Shown piece by piece: positions 10,903 through 21,560 of a DNA stretch of 64,000 nucleotides. The stretch is from positions 1 through 64,000 of the forward strand of contig DASUJH010000004.1 of the NCBI GenBank assembly GCA_036279355.1, given 5' to 3'. The notes beneath the pieces were generated by a model, which made no database searches, was not told the origin of the DNA, and saw nothing but the letters and a program-made list of their open reading frames with translations. The translations under genes and the position numbers were made by a program. The DNA comes from Gemmatimonadales bacterium (GTDB taxonomy: Bacteria; Gemmatimonadota; Gemmatimonadetes; Gemmatimonadales; GWC2-71-9). Every line of letters starts with the position of its first letter. The first letter of the stretch is position 1.

Positions 10903-12039
10903 GTGAGGCTCCAAGGCCTGGTTGCACGGGGTTTTCGGAACCTCGCCGACCTCGACCGCGACCTTCCGGCGGCAGGGGTGGCGATCCTCGGCGCCAACGG
11001 GCAGGGCAAGACCAACCTCCTGGAAGCGCTCTACTACCCCGTGCTCTTCCGCTCATTCCGCGGCGCCACCGACGCCGACGTGGGTGGGTTTGGCGGTCCC
11101 GGATTTCATGTCGAGGTGCGCGCGGCGGACCGCGTCGTAACGGCCACCTACTCGGCGGGTCCGCGGCGAAAGCGCATCGCGATCGGCGGCGAAGAAATTC
11201 GCCGGGTGGCAAGGGCCATAGGCTCCTGCCTCGCTGTCGCCTTCCTGCCGGTGGACGTGGGGCTCGCGGGCGGACCGGCGGCGGAGCGGCGCCGCTATCT
11301 CGACCGGGTGCTCTCGCTGGCGGACCCGCGGTATCTCACCGCGCTCGGCCGCTATCGGGCGGCGCTCGCGCAGCGGAACGGCGCCCTCCGGCAGGGCCGC
11401 CCCAATCTGGCGCGGGCATTCGACCGGGTGCTGAGCGACGCGGGAGCGGTCGTGACGGAACGCAGGTTGGCGTGGACCGCGGGCGCCGCGGCCCGATTTC
11501 CGGCCGAGCTCGCGTGCCTCGGCGAGCGGGAGCAGGTGTCGATCGGCTACCGAGGCTGCGCGGATCTGGCTGACCCCGCCGCGTGGGCGCCGGCGCTCGC
11601 GGCCGCGGAGCCGCGGGATGGGGCGCGAGGCGCCACGACCGTGGGCCCGCAGCGCGATGACCTGGTGCTGGAGGTGGGCGGCCGGCCGTTGCGCGATGTC
11701 GGCTCGACCGGCCAGCAGCGCACCGCGGCCATTGCGCTCAAACTGCTCGAGGCCGACACCTTGGCTCGTGCGCACGGCACCGAGCCCGCGCTGCTGCTCG
11801 ACGATGTATTCGCCGAGCTGGACCGCGAGCGCCAGGAGCGCCTGGCACGGCGACTGGGTCTGGGCGGCGAGCGGCAGGTGTTCGTGACGGCGCCCCGGCG
11901 CGACGAGCTGCCGCCGGGCATGGAGCTCGAGCTCTGGAGCATTTCGGCGGGGACGGTTTCGGGCCGATCCGGTTCGAGCCGTGTAGCGGCGGACGGCGCG
12001 ACTTCGGCGGGAATGGCGGCGCGGAGCGTGGTCGAGTGA
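10903..12039 (+). CDS. recF: DNA replication and repair protein RecF
   Basis: RecF loads RecA at gapped DNA. The 378-residue ATPase has Walker A GANGQGKTN (residues 30-38), the LxxVxFxP-type segment CLAVAFLPVDVGLAGGPAAERRRYLD, GPQRDDL, the ABC signature STGQQRTAAIALKL and Walker B ALLLDDVFAELD. The GTG start is supported by the strict family start MRLxxLxxxxFRN. The last 25 residues are low-complexity and beyond the family core. Its stop overlaps the dciA start (GTGA). AT-rich TATATC and TATTTT patches just upstream are likely promoter sequence shared divergently with the YqiJ-like gene. Confidence 0.95.
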   Translation: MRLQGLVARGFRNLADLDRDLPAAGVAILGANGQGKTNLLEALYYPVLFRSFRGATDADVGGFGGPGFHVEVRAADRVVTATYSAGPRRKRIAIGGEEIRRVARAIGSCLAVAFLPVDVGLAGGPAAERRRYLDRVLSLADPRYLTALGRYRAALAQRNGALRQGRPNLARAFDRVLSDAGAVVTERRLAWTAGAAARFPAELACLGEREQVSIGYRGCADLADPAAWAPALAAAEPRDGARGATTVGPQRDDLVLEVGGRPLRDVGSTGQQRTAAIALKLLEADTLARAHGTEPALLLDDVFAELDRERQERLARRLGLGGERQVFVTAPRRDELPPGMELELWSISAGTVSGRSGSSRVAADGATSAGMAARSVVE

Positions 12040-12356
12040 AGGACGATCGCCAACCAACCGTGCTCGCGGAGGCGCTCGCCAGCTTCCTGCAGCGGGCCGG
12101 GCTCACCAAGCGGGTGCAGCAGGCCGCCATTCTCGAGGAGTGGGCCGCGCTGGTGGGCCCGCAGATCGCGGCCGTCACGGCGCCGCAGTACATCACGCCC
12201 GACGGCGTGCTCCGGGTTCACGTGGCGAGCGCGCCCTGGGCCACCGAATTGGGCCTCATGGCCCCGCGCATCCTGGCGCGGCTCAACCAGGGCCGCTCGG
12301 GACGGGTGAAAGAAATCCGCTGGGTGCCCGGTCCGCTGGACCGGCGCCAGCCTTAA
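12036..12356 (+). CDS. dciA: DciA-type (DUF721) replicative helicase loader
   Basis: 106-residue protein with the DciA/DUF721 signature: LFLxRAGL-like start, VQQAAILEEWAALVGPQIAAVTAP, then the hydrophobic DGVLRVHVASAPWATELGLMAPRIL. DciA assists loading of DnaB helicase. Position between recF and gyrB is the classical location of this family. The GTG start overlaps the recF stop by four bases, and gyrB begins 15 bases downstream. Confidence 0.88.
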   Translation: MKDDRQPTVLAEALASFLQRAGLTKRVQQAAILEEWAALVGPQIAAVTAPQYITPDGVLRVHVASAPWATELGLMAPRILARLNQGRSGRVKEIRWVPGPLDRRQP

Positions 12357-14327
<1,971 letters not shown>

Positions 14328-14330
14328 CGC

Positions 14331-14765
14331 ATGGACATCGAAGCACTGCGGCATGCGATCCCGGCGGCAATTGACGCGCTGGGCGGTGACTCCCGCGTAT
14401 CCGAGCTGGACCAGGACGCGTGGGCGATCTTTCGCGGCTCCGTCACCGGCTACATCGCGCTCATCGCGAGCGAGGACGAGGCCGACGCCGATCCCGTCGT
14501 CCACGTCACCTTTCCCATTCTGCGCGTGCCGGCGGAGGACGCGGAGCCGCTGCTCCGGCACCTGCTCGAGCTCAACCACCAGCTCGGCAATTTCGCGTCG
14601 TTCTCGCTCGATCCCCACGGCCGGGTGTGGCTCGGCGCCGGCCGGTTCGCGGCGGAGCTCGACGAGAGCGAGCTGCGCGTGCTCATCGCGCAGGTGGCCG
14701 AGCTGGCCGACCGATACGACGACGAGCTGCTCGACCAGTTCGGCCGGCAGCTCGCGATCGAGTAG
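14331..14765 (+). CDS. YbjN-like / type III secretion chaperone-fold protein
   Basis: 144-residue acidic protein beginning three bases after the gyrB stop, so it is probably co-transcribed. The pattern VVHVTFPILRVPAEDAEPLLRHLLELN, FASFSLDPHGRVWLGAG and a final helix LIAQVAELADRYDDELLDQF resembles the YbjN/chaperone fold (helix, antiparallel sheet, helix). Those proteins often act as small binding partners; the partner here is unknown. Confidence 0.6.
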   Translation: MDIEALRHAIPAAIDALGGDSRVSELDQDAWAIFRGSVTGYIALIASEDEADADPVVHVTFPILRVPAEDAEPLLRHLLELNHQLGNFASFSLDPHGRVWLGAGRFAAELDESELRVLIAQVAELADRYDDELLDQFGRQLAIE

Positions 14766-14804
14766 TCTCCCGCAACGGCGCCGGCGGGCACCGAGCCTTC
14801 CGCG

Positions 14805-16511
14805 TCAGCCCAGCTCGCCGCGCCGCGCCATCCTGGCCATATGCTCCGAGGCACGGAAGGCGAGCGCCTGAATCGTCAGCGTCGGCTGACCCCGCCCCGA
14901 CGTCACGAAGCTGCTCCCATCCACCAGAAACAGGTTCGGCACCTCGTGGGTGCGGTGATAGCGGTCCACCACCGACGTGGCGGGATCGTCGCCCATGCGG
15001 CAGGTGCCGAGCAGGTGCACGGCCGGATAGTAGGTGTCGAGCGGAAAATCCCACCGCCGCACCGCGCCGGCGGCGTCGAGCAGCTCGTGCGCGCGGTCGC
15101 GGAAGTACGAGTAAAGCCGCACGTCGTTGGGGTGCTCGCTGAACGTGACCCGGATGGCGGGCAGGCCCCACGCATCCTTGAGCGCGGGGTCGAGCGAGAT
15201 CGAGTTGGTGGGTGCCGGAAGCTGGGTGGTGTGCGCCAGCACGTAGATCGATCGGGTGTACATCCGGCGCAAGAGCTGCTTGTACTCGGCGCCCCAGGTC
15301 GGCGCGTCGTCCGGCATCCCGCCGAGGGCGAAGTCGATCGGGCCCATGTCGAAGCGGAAGTCGAAGCCGCCGCCGCCGGCCAGGCCCAGCGCAGGATCGA
15401 GCTCGTAGAGATCGTGGATCACGCGGGTGACGACCATGCCGCGGTATCCGTTGATTTCGTGCTCGAACAGGCCGCCGACGAACGCGCCGCCGTTGAACAT
15501 GAGATGGCGGCCCACCACTCCGCTTCCGTTCGCGAGCCCGTCCGGAAAACCCTTCGCGCGTGACATGAGCAGGAGCCGCGGCGTTTCGGCGCCGTTGGCC
15601 GAGACGACCACGGCGCGGGCGCGCTGGAAGACCTCGCGGCGAGCGGCATCGAAGTACTTGACGCCGATGGCGCGGCCGCGGCGATCGATTTCGATCTTCC
15701 GCACGTAGCTGTGGGGGCGGATCTCGCAGCGGCCGGTGCGCTCCGCGTCGGGGATCATCGCGGCGAGCGTACTCGACTTGGCCCGCACCTCGCAACCGTA
15801 GAACTCGCACTTGCCGCACTGAATGCAGGCGGGGCGCCCGCGATACGGCTCCGAGAGGATCGCGACCGGCGCGGGGTAGGCGTGCCAGCCGAGTTTCCGC
15901 GCGGCGCGTTCGGTGAGCACGCCCGACGGCTTGATCGGAAGCGGTGGGAGCGGATACGGGCGGCTCCGCGGCGGGTCGAACGGGCTCGCGCCGGCCTGGC
16001 CCGACACGCCGAGCTCCCATTCGGCGCGCGTGTAGTAGGGCTCCAGCTCGGCGTAGGTGATCGGCCAGTCGGCGAGGTCGCTGCCCGCGACGCGCCCGGT
16101 GCGGCTCCCCTCGAGAAAGTCGATTTCGTGGAAGCGCCAGAAGTTGGCCGTGAAATGCACCGAGCCGCCGCCGACCAGCCGCCCGTACCGCACGACGTAC
16201 TTCGGCTTGGCCTCTTCGGCTTCCGACGTGCGGTAGGTATTGGGTTGAAGCCTAGGATCGTTGGTGAGGGCGTTGAGCGACTGCACGGCAAGCTCGTCGT
16301 GGGTGAAGTCGGCCTCGTGCAGGTAGGGGCCCTGCTCCAGCACCACGACGCGGAACCCGGCGCGCGAAAGCTCCCGCGCCACGACGCCGCCCGCCGCGCC
16401 CGCGCCGACCACCACGAAGTCCACCGACTCGCGCGCCGAATAGCGCGGCCCCGCCGGCGCTCGCGCGCGGCGTGCGCCGCCGGGCCCGTTACCGTGCGCC
16501 GGATGCGTCAT
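14805..16511 (-). CDS. GMC-family FAD oxidoreductase
   Basis: 568-residue flavoenzyme predicted to oxidise an alcohol or sugar. The N-terminal dinucleotide fold is VVVGAGAAGGVVARELSRAG (about 34-53), with GRLVGGGSVHFTANFWRF and the C-terminal HLLGTCRMGDDPATSVVD...VDGSSFVTSGRGQPTLTIQALAFR of the GMC family. A CIQCGKCEFYGC cluster near residue 230 could bind an iron-sulfur cluster. No signal peptide is present; the upstream subunit carries a Tat signal, so the pair may be exported together. Its start lies 23 bases inside the upstream gene. Confidence 0.88.
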   Translation of the reverse strand: MTHPAHGNGPGGARRARAPAGPRYSARESVDFVVVGAGAAGGVVARELSRAGFRVVVLEQGPYLHEADFTHDELAVQSLNALTNDPRLQPNTYRTSEAEEAKPKYVVRYGRLVGGGSVHFTANFWRFHEIDFLEGSRTGRVAGSDLADWPITYAELEPYYTRAEWELGVSGQAGASPFDPPRSRPYPLPPLPIKPSGVLTERAARKLGWHAYPAPVAILSEPYRGRPACIQCGKCEFYGCEVRAKSSTLAAMIPDAERTGRCEIRPHSYVRKIEIDRRGRAIGVKYFDAARREVFQRARAVVVSANGAETPRLLLMSRAKGFPDGLANGSGVVGRHLMFNGGAFVGGLFEHEINGYRGMVVTRVIHDLYELDPALGLAGGGGFDFRFDMGPIDFALGGMPDDAPTWGAEYKQLLRRMYTRSIYVLAHTTQLPAPTNSISLDPALKDAWGLPAIRVTFSEHPNDVRLYSYFRDRAHELLDAAGAVRRWDFPLDTYYPAVHLLGTCRMGDDPATSVVDRYHRTHEVPNLFLVDGSSFVTSGRGQPTLTIQALAFRASEHMARMARRGELG

Positions 16512-17097
16512 GCGCGTTTGCGTCGTCGTCGTACCAGCCGAACGGCGGCTGCCAGGCGTACCGATCCTCGAAGCCGATGAGCCGCCAGCCGATCTTGTTC
16601 GCGTTGCCGCCGTAGGCCGGGTCCGCCAGCAATCCGGCGATCGTGGCAGCCCGCGCCGCCTCGAAAAACTCCGACTTTTCCGATTCGAGCTCCCGCATCA
16701 CTGCGATCTGCGCCGCGTCGTCGAGATCGGCAAAGCCCTGGGCGCCGGGCGAACGCGTCCGGGCGCGGGAGGCGAGGTCGGCCAGGCCCTGCGTGAACAT
16801 CGGGCGCTGGTCATCGGCGAACGAGCCGAGCGCACGGTCAATGAACTCGACGACGTTCGCCTCGCGGGCGCCCGGCAGACCGTCCGTGGGAATGATCTGG
16901 GCCGCGAACGCATCGAGGTCGCGCCGCTCGGCGGGGGTGAGGATCGTTCCGGCGGGGTGCCGGCCGAGCCCGTCGGTCGCCCCGTTGCTCTCTCCGAGCA
17001 TGAGCGCCGGCGCGAGCGCGGCGGCAAGCCACGGCGCCGCGATCGCGCCGGCCATCCCGCGCACGAAGGAGCGCCGGCTCCAGGTCTGGTCGGGCAT
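16489..17097 (-). CDS. gluconate 2-dehydrogenase subunit 3 family protein with Tat signal
   Basis: 202-residue small subunit that accompanies GMC dehydrogenases. The N-terminus has the twin-arginine motif SRRSFVRG followed by a hydrophobic Ala-rich stretch. The body has LTPAERRDLDAFAAQIIPTDGLPGAREANVVEFIDRAL, typical of the family, and ends AYGGNANKIGWRLIGFEDRYAWQPPFGWYD. Its gene overlaps the GMC gene, supporting a two-subunit exported complex in which the catalytic subunit hitch-hikes through the Tat pathway. The electron acceptor is not encoded nearby. Confidence 0.85.
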   Translation of the reverse strand: MPDQTWSRRSFVRGMAGAIAAPWLAAALAPALMLGESNGATDGLGRHPAGTILTPAERRDLDAFAAQIIPTDGLPGAREANVVEFIDRALGSFADDQRPMFTQGLADLASRARTRSPGAQGFADLDDAAQIAVMRELESEKSEFFEAARAATIAGLLADPAYGGNANKIGWRLIGFEDRYAWQPPFGWYDDDANAHDASGAR

Positions 17098-17194
17098 CGG
17101 AATCCGCGGAAGTGGAAGGAGTGAGAGTCGGCCGTCAAAGTGTGCGGCCTGACGTACTTTGTCCAGTACGCGCCACGCGTGTGGTGCCGCCGTG

Positions 17195-17233
17195 TTGCCA
17201 GGACCGCACCGGCGGGTAGCTTCTCATCCCATG
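17195..17233 (+). promoter_or_regulatory. putative leaderless promoter of the 2-hydroxy-acid oxidase
   Basis: TTGCCA (17195-17200), a 16-base spacer and TAGCTT (17217-17222) end 8 bases before the ATG at 17231, so initiation would fall at or next to the start codon. Confidence 0.55.
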
Positions 17234-18406
17234 CAGCCCACCCCAGCGGTCGACCGGTCAATCTCGTTCAGCGTCGCGCGCCAGCTCGAAGTGTACCAGC
17301 GCGGCTCGTGCGTGCCGGTGTCGTGCGAGGCGCTGGAGGCGCGGGCGCGCGAGGCGCTCACGCCGCAGGCCTTCGCGTATCTCTCGGGAGGCGCCGGCGC
17401 CGAGGATACGATGCGGGCGAATCTCGAGGCGTTCCGGCGCTGGCGGATCGAGCCGCGCGTCCTGCGCGATCTCTCCGGCCGCGACTGGCGCACGCCGCTT
17501 CTCGGCACGGTGCTTCCCGCGCCGGTGCTGCTGGCCCCGATCGGGATGCAGGGCATTTTCCACGCAGACGCCGAGCTGGCGACGGCGCGCGCCGCGGCTT
17601 CGGTCCGAGTCCCGATGATCCTGAGCAGCGCGGCATCCCGCCCGCTCGAGCAGGTGGCCGATGCGATGGCGGACGCGCCGCGCTGGTTCCAGTTCTACTG
17701 GAGCGCGGACGCCGAGGTCGCCGCAAGCTTTCTGGGCCGCGCCGAGCGGGCAGGATACTCCGCCATCGTGGTCACCGTCGATTGTCCCATCCTGAGCTGG
17801 CGCGAGCGCGACCTTGGCCTCGCGTACTCGCCCGTCGTGTTCGGCGAGGGGATGGCAAACTATCTGAGCGATCCGGTGTTTCGCTCACGCCTCGCGCGGC
17901 CGCCCGAGGAGGACATCGAGCCGGCCGTGCGGCGCTTCGTCGAGACGTTCGGCAACGCGGCACTCACCTGGAACGATCTTCCATTTCTCCGGCGCCACAC
18001 CCGGCTGCCGATCGTGCTCAAGGGCATCCTGCGCGCGGACGACGCGGCGCGCGCGCTCGACGCGGGGGTGGACGGGCTCATCGTGTCGAACCACGGCGGC
18101 CGGCAGGTGGACGGGGCCGTCGCGAGCCTCGACGCGCTGCCGCGCGTGGCCGAGCGCGTGGCGGGACGGGTGCCGGTGTTGCTCGACAGCGGCATCCGCC
18201 GTGGCGCCGACGCGTTCAAGGCGCTGGCGCTCGGCGCGAGCGCCGTGCTGCTCGGGCGGCCGTACGCGTGGGGTCTCGCGGCCGCGGGCGAGCAGGGCGT
18301 GCGCGAGGTGCTGCTCAATTTTCTGGCGGATCTCGATCTGACATTCGGGCTGAGTGGATGCGCATCGGTGGCGGAGGTGACGCGGGACTTTCTCAGGCGC
18401 GAATGA
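17231..18406 (+). CDS. FMN-dependent alpha-hydroxy-acid oxidase/dehydrogenase
   Basis: 391-residue TIM-barrel flavoprotein of the lactate or glycolate oxidase family, converting a 2-hydroxy acid to the 2-oxo acid. Motifs: FAYLSGGAGAEDTMRANLEAF, LAPIGMQGIFHADAELATARAA, FQFYWSADAEV, the catalytic-His segment SNHGGRQVDG and phosphate-binding VLLDSGIRRGADAFKALALGA. The length and motif order are complete. The ATG was chosen because earlier in-frame codons lie upstream of a clear promoter. The stop overlaps a possible ATGA start, and a Uma2 gene follows. The exact substrate is not determined. Confidence 0.9.
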   Translation: MQPTPAVDRSISFSVARQLEVYQRGSCVPVSCEALEARAREALTPQAFAYLSGGAGAEDTMRANLEAFRRWRIEPRVLRDLSGRDWRTPLLGTVLPAPVLLAPIGMQGIFHADAELATARAAASVRVPMILSSAASRPLEQVADAMADAPRWFQFYWSADAEVAASFLGRAERAGYSAIVVTVDCPILSWRERDLGLAYSPVVFGEGMANYLSDPVFRSRLARPPEEDIEPAVRRFVETFGNAALTWNDLPFLRRHTRLPIVLKGILRADDAARALDAGVDGLIVSNHGGRQVDGAVASLDALPRVAERVAGRVPVLLDSGIRRGADAFKALALGASAVLLGRPYAWGLAAAGEQGVREVLLNFLADLDLTFGLSGCASVAEVTRDFLRRE

Positions 18407-18519
18407 CGCGCGTGGCAGAATCCGATCCGAACTGCGGCGGTTCGGTACACGTCCCGATGCCGGCCGCTGACATGCTGGCGGATGCCGAGTTGCACCGTCC
18501 CCAGCCGAGGCCCCAGATT

Positions 18520-19071
18520 ATGGCCATGCCGTGGCCGCTCCCCACGTTCACCGTGGACATGGTCCGCGCCCTCCCCGACGACGGCAACCGCTACGAGTTG
18601 GTCGGGGGAGTGCTGCTCGTGACGCCGGCACCGGCGCCGCTGCATCAGATCGTACTGGCGCGCCTGCTGACGAGCATCGCCGTGTATCTCGAGCACGAAG
18701 GCGTGGCTCGCGCCGCGAGCCCCGGCGAGATCGAGATCCAACCGAGCTTGCACCTCGAGCCCGACCTGCTGGTCTTCCCGGCGTCATATCCCATTCGGAG
18801 CACGTGGACCGAAATAGCCGAGTGGTGGCTTGCGGTGGAGGTGCTGAGCCCGCAATCGCGCATCTACGATCGCGACTACAAGGTGGACGCCTACCTCGCC
18901 GCTGGCGTCGACGAGGTCTGGATCGTGGATCCGAAGGGGCTCGTCGTCGAAGTCTCCGCGCAGGACGGCGGCCGGTTCACGCCACATCGCGATGAGCTTA
19001 CATGGCACCCGCGCGGCATGGCGGTGCCGCTTTCGCTGGACCTCTCCCGCATCTTCGCCGAGATAAGCTGA
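18520..19071 (+). CDS. Uma2-family (PD-(D/E)XK-fold) protein
   Basis: 183-residue protein with the Uma2/DUF820 pattern: ALPDDGNRYELVGGVLLVTPAP, EPDLLVFPA, then the nuclease core WLAVEVLSPQSRIYDRDYKVDAYLAAGVDEVWIVDP. These are restriction-endonuclease-fold proteins of mostly unknown role, abundant in cyanobacteria and some soil phyla. The start at 18520 gives the canonical N-terminus and has CCGAGG upstream. A longer form starting at 18403 would overlap the previous stop (ATGA) and add 39 residues; that choice is unresolved. Confidence 0.8.
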   Translation: MAMPWPLPTFTVDMVRALPDDGNRYELVGGVLLVTPAPAPLHQIVLARLLTSIAVYLEHEGVARAASPGEIEIQPSLHLEPDLLVFPASYPIRSTWTEIAEWWLAVEVLSPQSRIYDRDYKVDAYLAAGVDEVWIVDPKGLVVEVSAQDGGRFTPHRDELTWHPRGMAVPLSLDLSRIFAEIS

Positions 19072-19077
19072 CCACCC

Positions 19078-19115
19078 GCGGGCGCAGACCGGGGCTGCCC
19101 CCGCACCGCGCCCGC
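19078..19115. terminator. nested hairpin between convergent genes
   Basis: GCGGGCGC (19078-19085) pairs with GCGCCCGC (19108-19115), and a smaller GGGGC/GCCCC stem lies inside the loop. It falls between the convergent Uma2 and membrane-protein genes. No U tract is present. Confidence 0.45.
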
Positions 19116-19123
19116 CGTCCGCG

Positions 19124-19843
19124 TCAGCCGATAAGCATGCGCGCGAACGCTTGCCACGCCTCGGTGCCGCTCACCGCGAGCCGCAGCGGTTGCGACACGA
19201 GGATCAGCAGCCCACCCCAGACGTACGCCGGGTGCACCTTGTGCCGGGTCGCCAGGTCGTACAGCACCGCGACCAGGATGAAGAGATCGGCCACGCCGAA
19301 GTAGAAGAGGGGTCCCGCCTTCATCAGATCCGTCGGGAGGCGCGCCGCCGCCGCCGCGAGCAGACTCACCGTGGCGAGCAGCATGAGCCGCTTGTGCGCC
19401 TGCGGGCTGCGCCGGAGATAAATTGCCGCCGCCACGAGCGGCGCGAACACCGCCATGTCGAACAGGGGAATCGCGAGGAAGGTGAGCGGCGGGATGCCCG
19501 GCGGTCCATGCCCCGCCCGCGCCGCGCCGATGGCGGTTACCGTCCCGAGGATCACCATGAGCAGAGCGATCACCGCACCCGCCACGCCGAGCCGCCGATG
19601 GATCGCAACGCGCCGGGTCGCGATGAGCGCGGTCTGGACCAGGAAGAGGAGGATCCAGGAGGAAAAAACCAGGCCGTGCACCAGCCGCAGCCCGGTCGGC
19701 ACTGGACGGTTGAAGTAGGGCGCGAGGTAGAAGCTGCGGGAGAAGCCCGCGAACACCAGCGCCGCAGCCGCGACGGCCATCGCCCCGTAGAAGAAGCGAT
19801 CGTTGGCATGGGGGCGCGCGGAAGAAAGGGTGGCGGTGGTCAC
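19124..19843 (-). CDS. multi-pass membrane protein of unknown function
   Basis: 239-residue protein with about seven hydrophobic helices and little else. Features include RLVHGLVFSSWILLFLVQTALIATRR, an HRRLGVAGAVIALLMVILGT helix, and conserved-looking HKRLMLLATVSL. The His-bearing helices recall cytochrome b561-like or DUF2306-like membrane proteins, but I cannot assign a family. The GTG start is supported by GGAGG five bases upstream. A separate small membrane protein is encoded upstream on the same strand. Confidence 0.6.
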   Translation of the reverse strand: MTTATLSSARPHANDRFFYGAMAVAAAALVFAGFSRSFYLAPYFNRPVPTGLRLVHGLVFSSWILLFLVQTALIATRRVAIHRRLGVAGAVIALLMVILGTVTAIGAARAGHGPPGIPPLTFLAIPLFDMAVFAPLVAAAIYLRRSPQAHKRLMLLATVSLLAAAAARLPTDLMKAGPLFYFGVADLFILVAVLYDLATRHKVHPAYVWGGLLILVSQPLRLAVSGTEAWQAFARMLIG

Positions 19844-19919
19844 GGTGCCTCCGGGGCGTGTTCTTGTCGACCGTCTCGTTCGTCTGAGTCAGAGTGCGGC
19901 GGCGCGGGGACGCGCGCGC

Positions 19920-20117
19920 TCAGGCCGCGTCGGGCGGCGGCGCGGCGGCGCGCACCTCCTGCTCCGCGCGCTCCAGCGCCTCGCGATCGATGCGGGGCTT
20001 GCCGCCCACCAGCCGGGGACCGGGATAGTGCCGCTCCCGGAGCAGCCATGCGAGCAACGCGCCGACCGCCGCGGCCGCCACGAGAATGGTGCCGAGCCCG
20101 CCGCTCACGAGCGGCAT
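19920..20117 (-). CDS. small single-pass membrane protein
   Basis: 65-residue predicted protein with one membrane helix (about residues 7-23, LGTILVAAAAVGALLAWLL) followed by a basic stretch RERHYPGPR and an acidic helical tail. No family recognised. It ends 76 bases before the next gene on the same strand. The ATG lies just downstream of two 14-base direct repeats. Codon composition resembles its neighbours, supporting a real gene. Confidence 0.5.
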   Translation of the reverse strand: MPLVSGGLGTILVAAAAVGALLAWLLRERHYPGPRLVGGKPRIDREALERAEQEVRAAAPPPDAA

Positions 20118-20120
20118 GGC

Positions 20121-20149
20121 GGCGTCCTTCGCTCCGGCGTCCTTCGCTC
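20121..20149. repeat. two 14-bp direct repeats
   Basis: GGCGTCCTTCGCTC occurs at 20121-20134 and again at 20136-20149, separated by one base. It lies in the divergent spacer between the small membrane gene and a TPR gene and could be a regulator-binding site or simple duplication. Confidence 0.6.
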
Positions 20150-20167
20150 GATAGACACTGTGGACCG

Positions 20168-21064
20168 ATGATACATGCAGCGATGACACATAGACCCGTA
20201 CCGACGTTGCTGATGGCCGCCGCCCTCGCCGGCCTCGCGCCTGCTGCCCCCGGTCAGACCGCGGCGGCGCAGATGCCGGGGCTGGCCGCGCCCGCGTCCG
20301 CCATCCCGGCTCAAACGCGGACCGCCAGGCCCGCGCCCCTCGGCGACTCCGCGTCCGACCCGATCGCACGGGGCATCGCCGCCTTCGGCGCGCGGGAGCC
20401 CGCCGCGGCGCTCGCCGCTTTCCAGGACGCCCTCGCGCGCGACTCGACGAGCTACGAGGCCAACTGGCGCGCCGCGCTCGCGTGCATCACCCTGGGCGCC
20501 GCGACGCCCGACCGGGTGGAGAGCCCCGCGCGCGACTCGCTCTACCATAGCGCCGAACTCTATGCCCGCCGCGCCGTGCGTGCCGACAGCATGGGCGCCG
20601 AGGGCCAGTTCGTGCTCGCGAACGCGCTCGGCCGCACCGCGCTGACCAGGAGCCGCGACGAACGCATCCGCCTCGCCGCCGAAATTCGTTCCGCGGCCCT
20701 CCGCGCCATTGCGCTCGACCCGCGGCACGACGGCGCCTATCACGTGCTCGGCCTCTGGAACGCGGAAATCATGCGGCTGAGCGGCTTCAGTCGCTTTCTC
20801 GCCCGGCACCTTATGGGAGGGGGGATTTTCGGCCAGGCCTCGTGGGACGGCGCCATCGACAACATGCGCCGCGCGGTCGAGCTGGATTCGACCCGCATCG
20901 TTCACCATCTGGATCTTGCCAAGATCTACGTCGATCGCAAGCGCTGGGGCGACGCCCGTGCGGAGCTGGATACCGTGACCACGCTCCCGGTGCGCGACTA
21001 TCTCGACCCCCAATACAAGGGAGAAGCCGCGGCGCTCCGCGGGCGGATCAGCGGGCGTCGCTGA
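20168..21064 (+). CDS. secreted TPR protein
   Basis: 298-residue protein with an N-terminal signal peptide (about residues 8-28, ending around GLAPAAPGQT) and TPR-like helices: ALAAFQDALARDSTSYEANWRAALAC, SAELYARRAVRADSMGAEGQFVLANALG and DNMRRAVELDSTRIVHHLDLAKIYVDRKRWGDARAELD. A periplasmic adaptor role is inferred. A second ATG five codons later (20183) is equally possible. It overlaps the convergent YtxH-like gene by 17 bases. Confidence 0.7.
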   Translation: MIHAAMTHRPVPTLLMAAALAGLAPAAPGQTAAAQMPGLAAPASAIPAQTRTARPAPLGDSASDPIARGIAAFGAREPAAALAAFQDALARDSTSYEANWRAALACITLGAATPDRVESPARDSLYHSAELYARRAVRADSMGAEGQFVLANALGRTALTRSRDERIRLAAEIRSAALRAIALDPRHDGAYHVLGLWNAEIMRLSGFSRFLARHLMGGGIFGQASWDGAIDNMRRAVELDSTRIVHHLDLAKIYVDRKRWGDARAELDTVTTLPVRDYLDPQYKGEAAALRGRISGRR

Positions 21065-21374
21065 GCGTATCGCGCGCCTCGCCCGCCAGCCGGTCGAGCT
21101 GGCTGCGGAGGCGCCGGCGCCGCCGGATGAGGTCGCGCCGGGCGCCGCGCGTCGCGTCGTCGAGACCCTCCTGGGCCCGCTCGCGCAGCTCGCGCACCCG
21201 CCGCCCGAGCTTGTGGCGGGTCCGCTCCCCCGAGCTCGGCGCGAACAGCATCCCGATGCCGACGCCGATGACCACGCCGAGCACGATGCCGGCGGCGAAC
21301 GTGCCGCCCCCGTCCGGCCGTTCGCGATCGTCGGCGCTCTCCGCCGGATCGTGGTGATCCTGGTTCCGTCCCAT
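21048..21374 (-). CDS. YtxH-like membrane stress protein
   Basis: 108-residue protein. A charged N-terminus of about 28 residues precedes the membrane/glycine segment GTFAAGIVLGVVIGVGIGMLFAPSSGERTR, the YtxH hallmark (GxxxGxxxGxLFAP.SG). A basic, coiled-coil-like C-terminus follows. YtxH proteins are small general-stress proteins of unclear mechanism. GGGAGG five bases before the ATG is a canonical ribosome site. Its 3' end overlaps the convergent TPR gene. Confidence 0.75.
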   Translation of the reverse strand: MGRNQDHHDPAESADDRERPDGGGTFAAGIVLGVVIGVGIGMLFAPSSGERTRHKLGRRVRELRERAQEGLDDATRGARRDLIRRRRRLRSQLDRLAGEARDTLSDAR

Positions 21375-21560
21375 GTGCGCCTCCCGACTGCAACGCGCGG
21401 CTCGGTGTTGCGGGCAACGAGGTTCCGTTGGCTCAGATGCTCCGGAACGTAAGGCGGCGGCGAGAACGGCGTCAACCTTCGCGACACCCGGAAACACCGC
21501 CCGTAACGCGCCCGGGCCCGCCAGCCCTTGCACACGTTCCCCCCGGCAGGGGTCATTCCT

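Noticed and set aside
18403-18519. ATGA-coupled longer start for the Uma2 gene
   Set aside because: The added 39 residues are unrelated to the family N-terminus; kept only as an alternative.
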